Of a stretch of DNA of 64,000 nt, positions 11,304 to 23,472 are shown one piece after another (position 1 is the first letter of the stretch; every line of letters starts with the position of its first letter). Source of the DNA: Chelonoidis abingdonii (lineage: Eukaryota; Chordata; Testudines; Testudinidae); assembly GCF_003597395.2 (NCBI RefSeq), contig NC_133771.1, positions 135,838,889 to 135,902,888 of the forward strand. The letters run 5' to 3'. A model generated the notes under the pieces. That model was given only the letters and a program-made list of their open reading frames with translations. It was not told the origin of the DNA and ran no database searches. Position numbers and translations under genes: made by a program.

Positions 11304-12857
11304 TGCTGCGCACTTCAAAGTGCGCAGTATTTATTTTTGGTATCTTTGATAACTGTGCTAAAATGCAAAAGTTCATCTTTCATGCTTAGCAACAGACAGC
11401 TTTTTAGGACTATTACATCTTCCCCCCTCCCATGGGCTTTTGTCAACTTTTAAATAAGGATTTATCTTTTTATAAAAACAAAGTTACCAATACTATTACA
11501 CTTAAATTAATGTAATCTAAAAAACAAAATATTCTTCTAGATTTTTAACTTTCTAAATGTCAGGAGTACCTAGGCTTCCCTGTTTTTGCCAGAGGACTCC
11601 TAAAAGTTCAGAATGGAGTAGGAACGGGACATCACAATAGAACAACTGATGGCTGGGAAAGATGCAGAGCCTGTTGAAGACAGGGACGGGGAAGTGTTTC
11701 ATTATCAATCCGCATGACCTCCCACACAAATGAGAGTTGAGAAAATTGTTACTCATGTAATTGCAATAACTATTCTAACACCAAACCTCCAATCTTCCAT
11801 GTCTTCAAAATGTATAAAGAAACTTTAAAGTACATCACAAATCAACAATGAACAATACAAATTTCCACTGTGGCTCACATTTAGCCTGCCAAAGTCACAT
11901 ATGTACCACAACTACATACATTTTTCTTTCAAAACAAAGAGTTCTAGACATAATGATAAATACATGAGATGCCATTAGTGCCAGCCAGTCCATGCATCTC
12001 ACAGGGCACAGATTTGATTAAAGAAAAACACCACCAAATCTCAAATAAACAGCATATATCGTTTCAGTGCAAGAAGAGGAATATTAAGGCAAATGTCATA
12101 ATATATGCACACAGTTGTGGATTTTTTTTTTAAAATGTAAATGGATACACAGCGATGTTTGATGCACATCTAAAGTTAGAAATAGATCTCAGTACTGGGG
12201 AGGTAGCCTGAGACGGCCAATTTTCAGTTCATCTGTCTCGTGGTTTCTAAAGAACAAGCCACTCTATTGCATACATACTTTTATCAGAAGAATGTGTTAA
12301 TAAGGGAACGACTGTTCATCTGAAATGGAGTCATTCGGAAATGTATTAAATGTTTAATTTAATTTTAATTTCATGTAGCCAATGTGTACCAAAAACACAA
12401 AACCCAACTGCTGCTGATTCAGCTTTTGGTAACAAATATGGGAAATCCCTCCCCTTACTATCAGGGATTCTTATTCTGAATCCAAACACTCCACAAAGAA
12501 CCAAAGTATATGTGCAAGAGAATTCTGCACACACAGATTTAATTCCATGGAATTAAGTTTCTCTAGACAGCAGAATCTAGATTGCAGACTAACAACCACA
12601 CAATGAGAGACAGAGAGAGACTCACACAAAATCCTGCAATGTAGTCACTTGGTCAGTACTTTCATACCAGCACATTCATATTAATAGAAAGGCATGGGGC
12701 TATATTTTGTGTTGTCTACATTATTTATTCATCTTCAATCTCATTTATAGTATCACTGTTTTCACTCAAGTGTTTTAATGAGTGGAAATGTTATGGCTTT
12801 AAAAAGGCATGTTCTGGTTACATGAATACAGATTTCAGCAAAGGTGACTTCAGTTAG
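11304..12857. other. Unassigned intronic sequence
   Basis: AT-rich, CpG-poor sequence without a recognised repeat. It starts with a perfect 10 bp hairpin (11306-11315 with 11318-11327) directly after the CR1 tail. Confidence 0.5.
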
Positions 12858-13040
12858 TGGTAAGATAGGCGAGGTTTTTTTTGGTTGGTTTGGGGTTTTT
12901 TTTGTTTTTTTTTGAAAATTGGACCAGCTTCTGTTGGTGGAAATTACAAGCTTTCAAGCTTCACAGAGTTCTTCAGGTCTGGGGAAGGAAATCAGTACCT
13001 GAGCCAAATACAAGTCGGACTAGATTATTAAGCAGAAGTG
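12858..13040 (+). mobile_element. Penelope-like family 1, arm fragment
   Basis: It contains TTGGACCAGCTTCTGTTGGT, CAAGCTTTCAAGCTTCACAG, AGTTCTTCAGGTCTGGGGAA and a GAGCCAAATACAAG tail, in the same order as the arm at 3570. A T-rich expansion with GTTTGG units at about 12873-12911 is inserted near its start. Confidence 0.65.
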
Positions 13041-13059
13041 GTAATACGAGTTGTAGGAT

Positions 13060-13778
13060 ATAGGTCTGTGGCCCCACCACTGGGGATATGCAAGCCCTTT
13101 CAGGGAGCCATGGAGCCCCACCACTGAAACCCGGTGCCCCGAGCCCCAGCATCACCATGGGGCTGAAGCTGGGACAGTGTGGGGATAAAACCCCAAGTCC
13201 CCCAACCCTCCTGCAGGTGGGAGCAGTGCAGGGCTGAAACCCCAAACCTCCCCAACCCTTCTGTCGCCAGGAGCAGAAAGCTTGAACCCATGGGCAGAGT
13301 TGAGAGGGCACAAGCCATAAGCACAAGCACAGCCCAGATCTTAGGCAGGAACACAGAGCCAGGCAGTGAGGGGCTCTGCACCTCTGGCTAGTGGGGTCAG
13401 AGTGGGCAACCGTGGCATCTCCCCCATCTGCTCCTCAGCTCCCAGCCTCCTTTCACTGCTCACCCAGCCAGTCAGAGCTGCCCAGGCATCTCCAGGCCCA
13501 GCAGAGCCATCTGGGAGTAGCCACCGGCACGCAATCCCAGACAGGTGGGTGGCCTGATGAGGTGAGTCAGGGGCTGGAGGTACCAGTCCCTCACTGGACC
13601 CTGCTGTGCAGCACTGGCCCGAGCCCTGTTGGCCCTCCCCCCAAAATAGAAGTCAAAGTCAAACTATGCCTATGCCCCACAGTCCAAACCCTGGCCTGGC
13701 CTCCCCTTCCCCCACTGGGCCTTGGAGCTTTTCTAGCATGTTGAGGGGGGCCTCAAAGAAAAAGACTGAGAACCCTTG
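13060..13778. repeat. GC-rich dispersed element, hAT-like right end
   Basis: A G+C-rich block with no conserved protein signature. Its right end AAAAAGACTGAGAACCCTTG resembles the ends of Charlie-type hAT elements (..GAGAACCCCTG). I could not find the matching left end, so the copy looks truncated or interrupted. Overlapping open frames up to 117 codons are composition effects. Confidence 0.4.
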
Positions 13779-13789
13779 TTGTAGGAGAT

Positions 13790-14695
13790 CACTTAAAATG
13801 AAGTGGGCAATTATGGGTTAGCAGGCAATGGGGTTTATTATAAACAGACATGAGCCATAAAACCAGAGCCCCTGTCAAGTCCATGCTTTTTTAATGTCTA
13901 GCAGAGTTATGAATTTAAGTTTCCAGGCTTGCCTTTTGAAGGTGTTACACAGGTTTCCTCTGAGGAGAACTAAGAGATCAGATATGGAGTGCTCACTTTG
14001 TGAAGTGTTTGTCCACAGGTGATACGGTGATTTTGTCTTTTATCATTTTTCTGTGAGTTCATTTGAGAGACCAGTGATTCTTTGGTTTCACGCACATAGT
14101 TGTTGCTGGGGTACTCGATGCAGTGAATGAGGTATACCTCAGGTCGTAATAAGCACGTGTAGGACCCATGAATTTTGAAAGGTGTGTTGTGGGAGATACA
14201 ATCAATGTAGCACAGAGATACATCTGCAGATTGTGTGTCTGCTCTAAGAGTCTGGTACCATTTTAGGTGGTGTCTCCTGTTCTGCGGGGGAGCTTTCTTC
14301 TGATGATGAGCCTGGTTGGGGGGGCTGTCTGAAGGCCAGAAGAGGGGGTGTGGGGAAGATTTATTTCACGATGTGGTCCCCAACAAATATGGGTTGTAAT
14401 TGTTTGAGGATACCCTGAGTAGATTCCTGTGTGGGGTGGTGAGTGACAACTAGGGCCCTGAGGTCAGTGGGTGGTTCTTTTCTGTACTGACGCAGCTTCG
14501 CCTGAGATATTTGGGTGATCCATTCCATGACCCCATCTACTTCTCTGGAAGAGTAGCATTGTTTAGTGAAGGCATTTTAAGTGTGTTTAGACATGTGTAT
14601 CGGACTCTCTCTTCAGAGTAAGTAGAGAGTGAGCAGAGCGTAAAACACCCCACTGCCTGCTAACCCTTAGTTGTCCCAGTAGTGGCCCTTAAAAA
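13790..14695 (-). mobile_element. Penelope-like family 1 element, second copy with inverted arms
   Basis: Same internal order as 8791-10195 but with larger deletions: the block around GTTTCCTCTGAGGAGAACTA, the TTGTCTTTTATCATTTTTCT stretch, and the GTGTAGGACCCATGAATTTT block occur in the same order on the plus strand. The arms at 13804-13834 and 14647-14678 are inverted copies of each other (shared core GGGTTAGCAGGCA.TGGGGT). No open frame of useful length remains. Confidence 0.68.
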
Positions 14696-15576
14696 TGAAG
14701 TGGGCGTGTTTGGGCCAGTGTCTTCCATGGGACATGAATCGAGAGTATAAAATAGTATAAACTCACCGCACTAATGCCCCACCTATGCTGAAGGCAACAT
14801 GAACACTTGAAAAACAAAAAAGACTTTAAACTGAGGAGATTACTTCTTAGCCTGGGACCAAATTCAGCCTGTTTATTAAGAATTGTGAGCCGCCTATAAC
14901 ATCCATTAGGGTGAGAAATATCACTCGATTCAAATCTTGCTTATTCGGACAAAGTTTAGAATTTAGACTGCAAATTTTACTTTTATTTCTTTTGTAACCA
15001 TCTGTGTCCTATATGCCTAACACTTGTCATCACTTAAAAAAAAAAACAAAACAAAACTATCTTTCTGTAGCTAATAAAACTTATTTTAATGTTTTATCTT
15101 AACCAGTGGGTTTGTCTGAAATGCTTGGGGAATCTGCTCATATTACAAAGACTGGTGCATGTCCACTATCCTTTGATGAAGTGGCAAACTATTTCATGAG
15201 CTCACATTGTTCAAGACAAGGTCTTGAGCAGGGTAAAGTGGTACATTATTGGGTACAAGGGTGGGGAGATTTGCTGGTGTCTCATGCTGTATAGTTCAGA
15301 AGTGGCTTAGAGAACATTCATGCACCTTAGAGAGGTATCTCTCTGCATGCTACTGGCTGAGTGATAGTGCCTGGAGGGGTTTTCTGCTTGTCACTACCCA
15401 AGCATTGTGAGAGAGTCCAGGTTGGAGAATTAAAGAGGCACAGCGGTCCCAGAGTTCCAGGCTGTGCCCGAGGGAATCCTATTTCTCTGCTGGTCAATGG
15501 CTCATGATGATTGTTTAACGCCCATTTGGGTGTGCGTGGCCACCTTTGTTGTCACTGGAGAGCGAAGAATAAAAAC
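14696..15576. other. Unassigned intronic sequence
   Basis: No family recognised. An A-rich stretch lies at 15036-15055. The short frame at 15106-15294 has no features. Confidence 0.5.
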
Positions 15577-15793
15577 AGAAATAAAAACAACCCAGGAAAC
15601 TACACACCAGGGAAGATAATGGAGCAAGTAATTAAGGAAATCATCTGCAAACACTTGGAGGTGGTAAGGTGACAGGGAATAACCAGCATGGATTTGTAAA
15701 GAACAAATCATGTCAAACAAATCTGATAGCTTTCTTTGACAGGGTAACGAGTCTTGCGGATTAGGAAGAAGTGGTGGATGTGGTATACCTAGA
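15577..15793 (+). mobile_element. CR1 LINE, ORF2 reverse transcriptase fragment
   Basis: Plus-strand pieces translate to NQHGFVKNKSCQTNLIAFFD and VDVVYLD, a conserved CR1 RT block. The match stops at a hAT-like end at 15794, and CR1 3' sequence resumes at about 16600, so the two pieces are probably one interrupted element. Confidence 0.75.
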
Positions 15794-16085
15794 CGAGGGG
15801 TCAGCAACCTTTCAGAAGTGGTGTGCCGAGTCTTCATTTATTCACTCTAATTTAAGGTTTCGCGTGCCAGTAATACATTTTAATGTTTTTAGAAGGTCTC
15901 TTTCTATACGTCTATAAATAGAAATTAACTATTTGTTGTATTAAAGGTAAATAAGGTTTTTAAAAAAATGTACTTAAAGTAAGTCCTTCATCTAATCTAA
16001 ATATAAACTGCATAGAGCCCCGCCGGTACTAAGTGGGCCACGGAGTGCCACACTGAAAATCGACTTTCCCTAGTGTTGCCCCTCT
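15794..16085 (+). mobile_element. hAT MITE, left part
   Basis: It starts GAGGGGTCAGCAACCTTTCA and continues through TCTTCATTTATTCACT, like the complete element at 39147-39679 (CAGGGGTCGGCAACCTTTCA). The right end is not recognisable; the sequence fades into the CpG-dense block that follows. Confidence 0.65.
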
Positions 16086-16599
16086 TTGCAGTGACCTAAA
16101 CTGCAGAGCATGCAACTATTTGAGGAGAAGAGCGCACAAATTCAAAACACTATCCAACTTAGGACACCAATATTGATACAGAATATCGACGCCCACATGG
16201 ATATAACAAAGGGATAACCGTTCTTAATAATCCCACCGCATCACACATTGCATCTATACGCGTCTGTCTGCCACTTCTCCACGCACTTCCCTGGTAAGTA
16301 CAGGTTCAACATCTATGTTTCCACACATTAGAGCGAGCAATCTATCTGGGAAAATACGATAGAAGCACGTGATCGGATAGAGTAGAAGCGCGATAACGCA
16401 CAATGAAAAGAAAAAATAAAAGAGGTAACAAGTGGACCACTAGTGTCCTATCATAGATACGAATCATACACGTGCATCTGAGGTAGTGGTGACACAAAAT
16501 AAAATCTAAGCAAACATGAATGCGGGAGGCACTTACACACAGACGGATTGAAGCACTGTGACACAATGACACGAGAGAAGAATCATTTTTCCACTCTAC
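16086..16599. other. CpG-dense anomalous block
   Basis: About 22 CG dinucleotides in 510 bp by hand count, against roughly one per 150 bp in nearby intron. There is no high GC content, no recognised repeat and no credible open frame (the 122-codon minus frame has no family features). It lies between two pieces of one CR1. Confidence 0.5.
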
Positions 16600-17160
16600 T
16601 CTGTTGCGATTAGGCCAATGGAATACTGTCCCAGTTCTGGCACCGCATTTCAAGAAAGATGTGGAGAAGTCGGAGAGTGCTTGTCCAGAGAAAAGAACAA
16701 AGAATTGCATTCAACGTGTGGAGAAACACGAACCTATGAAGTGAAAAGGCTTGGAAAGCAACTGGGTTTTGGTGTTTCAGTGTGAAAAAAAGAACAGAGG
16801 GAGATTGAATAGCAGTTTTTCAGGTATCTAAAAGGTGTGTCACAGGAGAGGGAGAAACTTGTTCACTTAGCCTCTAAGGCATAAACAAGAACAATGGGCT
16901 TAACTGCAGACAAGGAGATTTTAGGTTGAACATGTAGAGAAAAGTTAACTCCTGACTGCAGGTGTGGTTACCACTGAAATAAAATTGCCTAGGGATGCCT
17001 GCGGAATTCTCCTCCTGAGTATATTTAAGAGTAGGTAGAGTTAGAGAATTGTCCTATCTAGGGATGGTCTAGACAGTATTTGGTCCTGCCATGAGGCAGG
17101 GGACTTGACTCGATGACCTCTCGAGGCCCCTTCCAGTCCTAGAATCTATGAATCTATTAA
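16600..17160 (+). mobile_element. CR1 LINE, 3' end (degenerate)
   Basis: It starts near ACTGTCCCAGTTCTGGCACC, the CR1 ORF2 C-terminal region, and ends with the 3' UTR block GGGACTTGACTCGATGACCT, CCCTTCCAGTCCTAGAATC and ATGAATCTAT repeats. Frame is lost throughout. Confidence 0.8.
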
Positions 17161-18700
17161 TCAAAAGACTGCATTCCATTGGCAAGGAGGAACTGTAACT
17201 GAGTACCTAGACTGGTATAGAAGAGAAGACAATATTACAGAAGCAAAAAAAGAGTGCAAACTGTTAACAGTGATGCTTTTCTAAATCTGCAGACAACTCC
17301 CAGAACTTCTGTTGCTGCTCCTAATATGCCAAGCTTTCCCAAACTTAAAAAAAAGTGAAAATTGACTAGTCTTCTCAATTTTCTGTTATACTATTGGGAA
17401 CCCTGAGGGTAACAAGTGAAGCAGTCAAGAGTCAGGTCACTTACCTTGGAACAACTTGGAAAAGTGGAAAGCACATAGCTATTCACTAGAAAGGGGAAAA
17501 AAACAGACAGACCCTTGTCCCATCATCTTTGCAACAATCAGGAGGTTCTGGAATAGGAAGAAGAAGAACAGGAACATGCATGCATGCACCTTCTCCCTTC
17601 CAGCAGCCACAGGAAGTCAGGGTGATTCAAGTTTTATCAGATCCCTATCCCTATCCCTATTACTGGAGGCTCAAAGGGATAGAACACATCAGGACAGGAT
17701 ACAGGAACAGCTCCCAAATTGGAATCCTACCTCTTTTCCCTTTCCAAGCAGGAGAGGGTAAAGGTAGAGCTTGATGTCTTACTAGAGTATTGCCCCTGGA
17801 CAACAGGGCCTCTCACCTTAGTCTAGTCTTTAAAGTTACTGTATGTTAAAAAATTTCAAGCTGTATGTATGATGCATTTGGGATAGATATGAGGTGAAGG
17901 GCTGTGTACAGTGAAAGAGATCGATAGGGTAAGCTCCAGAAGTATGGTATGCACATCTTTATAAACACTGAGTAGGGATCAGAGAGTTTAAAAATATAAC
18001 CATAGAAGTAGCCCACACAATGTAGGGGGAAAACCCGAAAAGGATATTGGGGGGGGGGGGAAATGAGGGAAAAAGGGGAGAGAAAGGACACAGAAGTCAG
18101 GAAGAGATGTACCATTACCTATTCTAGGAAATAAATGAGAAGTGAAATTTGATAGAGAGAAATGTGAGAAGGCTCATAAATTGCACTCTATAAACAAAAT
18201 AAAGTTGATTGTAATGTCAGTTAAACACAAATCGGTAGAGTGCCCAAACTATTTCGTTCCTTTAAACTGCAGAGGCCATGGAAGCACAGGGGGTTTTCCA
18301 CTGACTTGCAGGCCTAACCCTTCATGTAATACTTGGCAGGTATAATTTTCAAGCCTTGCTGGGGAAGATATAAGTTTACGAAGAGAAGAAAAGCATAGGA
18401 AGAGCTCCTGCTGTACTTCATTTCTTCAAATGTAGAAAGAGACCAAAGTTTAAGTGTCATAGCAATTTTGAGCAGAAGGCAGTGCAAAAAAAATTGTGTG
18501 ACACAACTGGCTCTGCTCCTTATCTGTTATGAAGAAAGAACAACCCAGCAGCTAAAAACTGCAGTCCTGAAGTTGCACAAACAGGGCATAAATTATGGTA
18601 CAATAATAAAATCACATCTAATATATTGTTAGGACATAAGGCTGAAGAAAAATGTTACATATCATTAAGGAATATTTAAAAAATTCTGCTTGCAGCAAGA
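17161..18700. other. Unassigned intronic sequence
   Basis: No repeat family recognised. It holds a short (CCTATC)n-like run near 17643-17660 and a G run at 18048-18060. The overlapping frames at 17456-17774 lack features. Confidence 0.5.
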
Positions 18701-19122
18701 TAAGAACATACGAACGACCATACTGGGTCAGACCAAAGGTATTCATCTAGCCCAGTATCTGTCTTCTGACAGTGGCCAGTGCCAGGTGCCCCAGAGGGAA
18801 AGAACAGAACAGGTAATCATCAAGTGAGCCATCCACTGTCACCCATTCCCAGCTTCTGGCAAACAGAGGTTAGGGATACCATCCCTGCCCATCCTGGCTA
18901 ATAGCCAGTGACAGACCTATCCTCCATGAATATATCTAGTTCTTTTTTGAATCCTGCTATAGTTTGGACCTTCACAACATCCTCTGGTAAAGAGTTCCAC
19001 AGGTTGATTGTGTGTTGTGTGAAGAAATACTTCCTTTTGTTAGTTTTAAACCTGCTGCCTATTAATTTAATTTGGTTGCCCCCAGTTGTATTATGAGGAG
19101 TAAATAACACTTCATTATTATT
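18701..19122 (-). mobile_element. CR1 LINE 3' end (antisense)
   Basis: The minus frame at 18898-19176 gives the CR1 ORF2 C-terminus with RKYFFTQHTINLWNSLPEDV and AGFKKELDIFM, followed by the 3' UTR (plus-strand CATACTGGGTCAGACCAAAG, GTGCCAGGTGCCCCAGAGGG). It is truncated at its 5' side by the transposon that starts at 19125. Confidence 0.9.
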
Positions 19123-19124
19123 TA

Positions 19125-19889
19125 CCATATATACTCGTTCATAAGTCAAATTTTTTTTAGTAAAAAAGGGAAGCACCAGAGAAGGGGGTCAGCTTATGAA
19201 CGAGTATAGCAAAAGGAGAGGTGGGACACAGTCCCCCTCACCTCACCAACAGAGGGAGCAAGGAGAGGCAGCTCAGCCAGCAAAGCCAGATGGGAAGAGG
19301 CGGGGCCAGAGAGTCTCTCCACTTCTGGCCACGCTGCTCTCCCCCCAACCTCCGAAGCAGCTGCAGCTCCAGGGCTGGCAGGCTGCGGCCACGCCGCCCG
19401 GCCCAGCCCTCTGGAACATACTGCGGCCACATTGCCCAGACAGCTGGAGCAGCTCCAGCCAAGCCAGAGACATTCCCCCCCAGATAAGGTGGTAAGGGAT
19501 GGGCTGGGGAGAGTGTGGGGGTCCCAGGCTAAGGGTGGGGTCATGTGGGGGGTGGTCACAGGGGTTACTCCCCTGACCCCCAGCTTCTCCCCTCAAAAAA
19601 ATTTCCCCACCAGTTGCTGTCCCGGCCAGTCAGGGTAAGCAGCTGGCATGCTGGGACACTTCGTTTACTTAGGTTTACCTCCATGCCTGCGGACACTCAA
19701 GGTAAACAAACCATCTTGGCCCACCAGCATCTTATCCTGATGTCCCGGGAGCCAAAGTTTGCTGACCCCTGAATTATAGGGTTGGCTTATGAACAGGTTA
19801 TAATTTTTTTCCATATTTACTTATCCATCTTGGGTGGGGGGGAGGGGGTCTGCTTATAAACAAACTGGCTTATGATCAAATAGATACGG
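19125..19889. mobile_element. TIR transposon flanked by TA
   Basis: The left end CCATATATACTCGTTCATAA and the right end read inward (CCGTATCTATTTGATCATAA) agree at most positions, and each is bordered by TA (19123-19124, 19890-19891). A subterminal inverted copy of the left end lies at 19190-19208. The interior is GC-rich and includes a piece ending AAGTTTGCTGACCCCTG at about 19755-19771 that looks like a nested hAT end. There is no transposase. A Tc1/mariner-like origin is possible from the TA; this is inference. Confidence 0.6.
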
Positions 19890-19891
19890 TA

Positions 19892-22805
19892 CTTTCAATT
19901 TCCAAAAAGAAGTATAAAAACCAACTTTCAAAGACTGGTACCAAAATTTTGGACACCATGCCAGCAAAGGCCATTTGCTGGCCAACATAAACAAGAACAC
20001 TGTCCAATAGCAAGCAAGGAGTATGTTCATCATACAACACTAACGTATTCAACCAAACTGCATAACACAATGCTGCGCAGCAGGAGTAAGCAGGGCAGCA
20101 TTTGCAACTTATATGATTACACTTGATTACTCATTGAAAGATTATATAGGCATCAGCTCAAAACAGGATACTCAAGTAGTTTGCACTTCCAGAAAGCGGA
20201 CTTATTACTACAATCCTCTTCACAGACATTTGTTTCTCAGGGGGTTGTGGTATTCTGTAGGTTTAGGATAACTAAAAATATGTTTTGACCAGTTTATATC
20301 TATCCAGATAATTCATGTGAGCACAAGCCATTATACCACATTAGCAAATGGAACAGTAAATAGAACAGTACAGACTTGAAATGTGTTTGAGAGAATTAAC
20401 ATCAACTTTTATGCCCTACTATCAGCGCATACCTCAGAGATTTCATGAGTGTCACTGTCCATTTGCTGGAAATCAGCTGTCATCTATACCCAAAACAATT
20501 TTCCTCCTTAAAACACCAGACAGTATGGGGTGCATTTTTTAATACAAATTTGGCTTGGAAAAATGCATATCACGAAGCTTTCAACTATGACACTGCAGCA
20601 TATTGCCACATACATTTCAATTTAGGATGCCATCAAACCCAAACAAATCTAATGCAGTTTCCTCAGGCGGTGACTTCACATAATAAAGTGAATGTGTAAA
20701 TTCCTGAAACATACTAACAAATGAACTGTTACTTTTTTTGCTGCTATATATTTTAGCTCTATGCAGAAAAACACCTACATGCAGTTGTGTGAAGTGTAAC
20801 TGCACTTCAATCACTTTCGTTTTAAATTTGGCATTTATTTCAGGGTACTTAAATGAATAATTGATTTATAGTGATCAATAATACACAAACAAGAAAAGAA
20901 GATATCCAGAATGACAACAGATTTGCGTAATGGGGGAGGGAAGGAGAAAGGCACAATGTTTTTGTCAGGATTTTGGGAGTTGGGTAGTGCCATAGTAATT
21001 AAATTTAACCAACTTTATTTGGGAGGGGGCAGGGCGAATTTGAAGAGGAAGCAGGAGAAGTCAGCTTAGATCTTTATTCTCTCTTGAAAACATAACATTT
21101 GAAAAAGCCATCTTAACAAGAAGCCCTAGCTGTTTAACAGCTGGCACTCTTGGCAAGGAAACCACATATGCAATAGTACCCCACTTGTTGAAGAGGTACC
21201 AAAATCCAATGAAGGAAAGGAAGAAGAGGAAAGAACTCCACACTAAATATCACTTTGTAAAAGTTTGTTTGCACTACAACTCTAACACTGCATTAGCAGA
21301 ACTGTGCCACTGTAAATATTTCATATAAGATGACATTACTAGCTTGATTAGAACTTCCAATCTGAACAGAATTAACAGAGGGAGCAAGGATTAATGGATT
21401 TAGATCTGGATTCCATCTTTAATTATTTTGATTAAGTGATGGGAACCATACCTCTTGGCCTAATTTATTTAGGGACAGTTGAATTAAATTCAGAAAAGTG
21501 ATGTGAAGTTCCACATTTTCTATCACAATGAACAAATTACCCACATTACTGAGTCAAGAGTGCGTTTCTTACTGCTGCAACGCAAACTCAGACAGGGATC
21601 TAAAAATAAAGTGGAGTTCTGTCACACACAATCAGAATAATCTAAAATCAGAACTTGCTGACTCTGTTCTGTTGATGCAAGCGTCAGACCAGAATCCTGT
21701 TCACTCTTTCATAGTACTTGCAGAATCAAAATAGCTAACAGTAGTGAAACCTATTTACATCAAGCAAAAAAACCATGACAATCAAATTAGGAGTAGACAC
21801 ATCAGGCAAGAGAGCTATTTTTACCATGCCCTTTTTCTAGCCTCGCTACTGCTCTTGTGCCCTGGCTTCTAACCTACAAAATTAGATGACAGATTAGGCA
21901 AAATTTAAAGGACCTAATGTTACACAGACAAACTAATGTGAGTTTCTGAAATATTTAAAGCATGAACAAGATGAGAAAATAGGCTACTTAAATTAAAATG
22001 ACTTGTATAGAATGTACTTCAGGGGGTCTGGGCTTTTCCCCCCATAATGAGGACCATATTTTAAAGGAGAGGTGGTTTTCTTCGTCGCCTCCCCTCTCAT
22101 TCACTACCGCATGAACCACCTTCCCAACTCCACTTGCAATCACAACATCCATGAGGTAACTACAGTAATGGCTTTGGTAAGATAAGTTAAGTTCTAGGAA
22201 AGTATTTTTTCCTTGAGGGAGAAGAGGGGAAAATGGATGTTGTGTGGCATCTGGGAACAAGAACCAGCACCACGTAACCACTCAATTCTCTGCTGCCCCT
22301 GAGTTCCATGGACCATGGGTAGAAAATCTCTGCAGCACTCATTCCCTCACTCATAATCTCCCTTTTGTTATCCTGCCCCTTAACTGGGGTGAAATGACCA
22401 ATTCACATCATAAATGGTGATGCAGAAAAGAGTGCTGAATTATAATGTTTTACAGTAAATATTCCAGGCAGCTCAATGCCACTTTGATTGATAGGAAATG
22501 GGAGGATAAAGATTCTAACAGAAAACTGTTGAATTCATTCCTACTTACACATTCATAGAGTTGTTCTTGGTATTCCTCTTCCCTCTCATGTACCATCAGA
22601 GAATTAGCTAGATATTGCTGACAGAGATAAGTATTATAAATCAGTGAATGTTTAGCTGCCCATGTCATGCAAGGAACTTCAACATGTAATCAAGAAGCAT
22701 TAAGAAAAATCACAACTTCAAGCTCAGTAACTTAACACATGTCATATCACATCACTGGTTCATATCTTATCACTAAAAAGCTTTTAATTTCACTAAATGT
22801 AGCTG
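19892..22805. other. Unassigned intronic sequence
   Basis: About 2.9 kb of AT-rich, apparently single-copy intron with no repeat family, RNA gene or coding pattern that I can support. Confidence 0.55.
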
Positions 22806-23076
22806 ACTAAAACTATGTCTACACTAGCACTTTCGTCAGTCAGCTGTGTCGAAAAAAAAAACAACAAAAACCCACACACCCCTGAGCGACAGAAGTTACA
22901 CCGACAAGTGCCGGTGTGGACAGCACTGGTCGATGGGAGACACCCTCTCACTGACATAGCGATTGCCACTCGTTGGGGATGGTTTAATTGTGCCAACAGG
23001 AGAGCTCTCCCCCACCGCCACAAAGTAGCTACACAACAGACCTTACAGTAAGGGTCTGCTGTGTAGACATAGCCTA
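22806..23076. mobile_element. Short TIR element (MITE), ACTATGTCTACACT type
   Basis: The left end (CTAAAACTATGTCTACACTA) is mirrored by TTAGGCTATGTCTACACAGC read inward from the right. The interior has no coding sequence. The element at 34494-34769 has a closely similar interior (GAGCGACAGAAGTTAC / GAGCAACATAAGTTAC). Confidence 0.7.
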
Positions 23077-23101
23077 ATTCAGCGTTAGAGCTTCTGACGT
23101 T

Positions 23102-23377
23102 GGGCATATTTTCACTAGCCACGTTAAAGTGCTGCCACGGCAACACTTTAACGTGGCTGTGTAGTCGCAGCACTAGTGCTAGGAGAGAGCTCTCCCAAAG
23201 CTATAAAAAACCCATAAACCTCCACGACGGGAGCAGCTCCCAGCACTGGTGCACTGTTTACACTGGCACTTTACAGCGCTGAAACTTGCGGCGCTCAGGG
23301 GGCGGGGGGGAAATGTTTTTTCACACCCCTGACCGAGAAAGTTGCAGCGCAGCAAAGTGCCAGTGTAGACAAGCCCC
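23102..23377. mobile_element. Short TIR element (MITE), GGGCTTGTCTACACTGGCAC type
   Basis: The right end read inward (GGGGCTTGTCTACACTGGCA) pairs with a diverged left end (GGGCATATTTTCACTAGCCA). It contains a perfect 13 bp inverted pair CCACGTTAAAGTG at 23119-23131 and 23144-23156. It shares CAGCGCTG motifs with the hAT element at 6633-7531, so the same superfamily is likely. Confidence 0.65.
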
Positions 23378-23472
23378 TATACAACTACCCGTTTAGAATA
23401 AAGGCCATGCTTGTTTTCCAGCAGATCCACAGATTTATGAAGACAGTATCCACACACTTTCCTGTTAAATGA

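Noticed and set aside
16342..16710. 122-codon minus-strand frame as a foreign gene in the CpG-dense block
   Set aside because: Composition is irregular and no domain or start context is visible; half of it overlaps decayed CR1.
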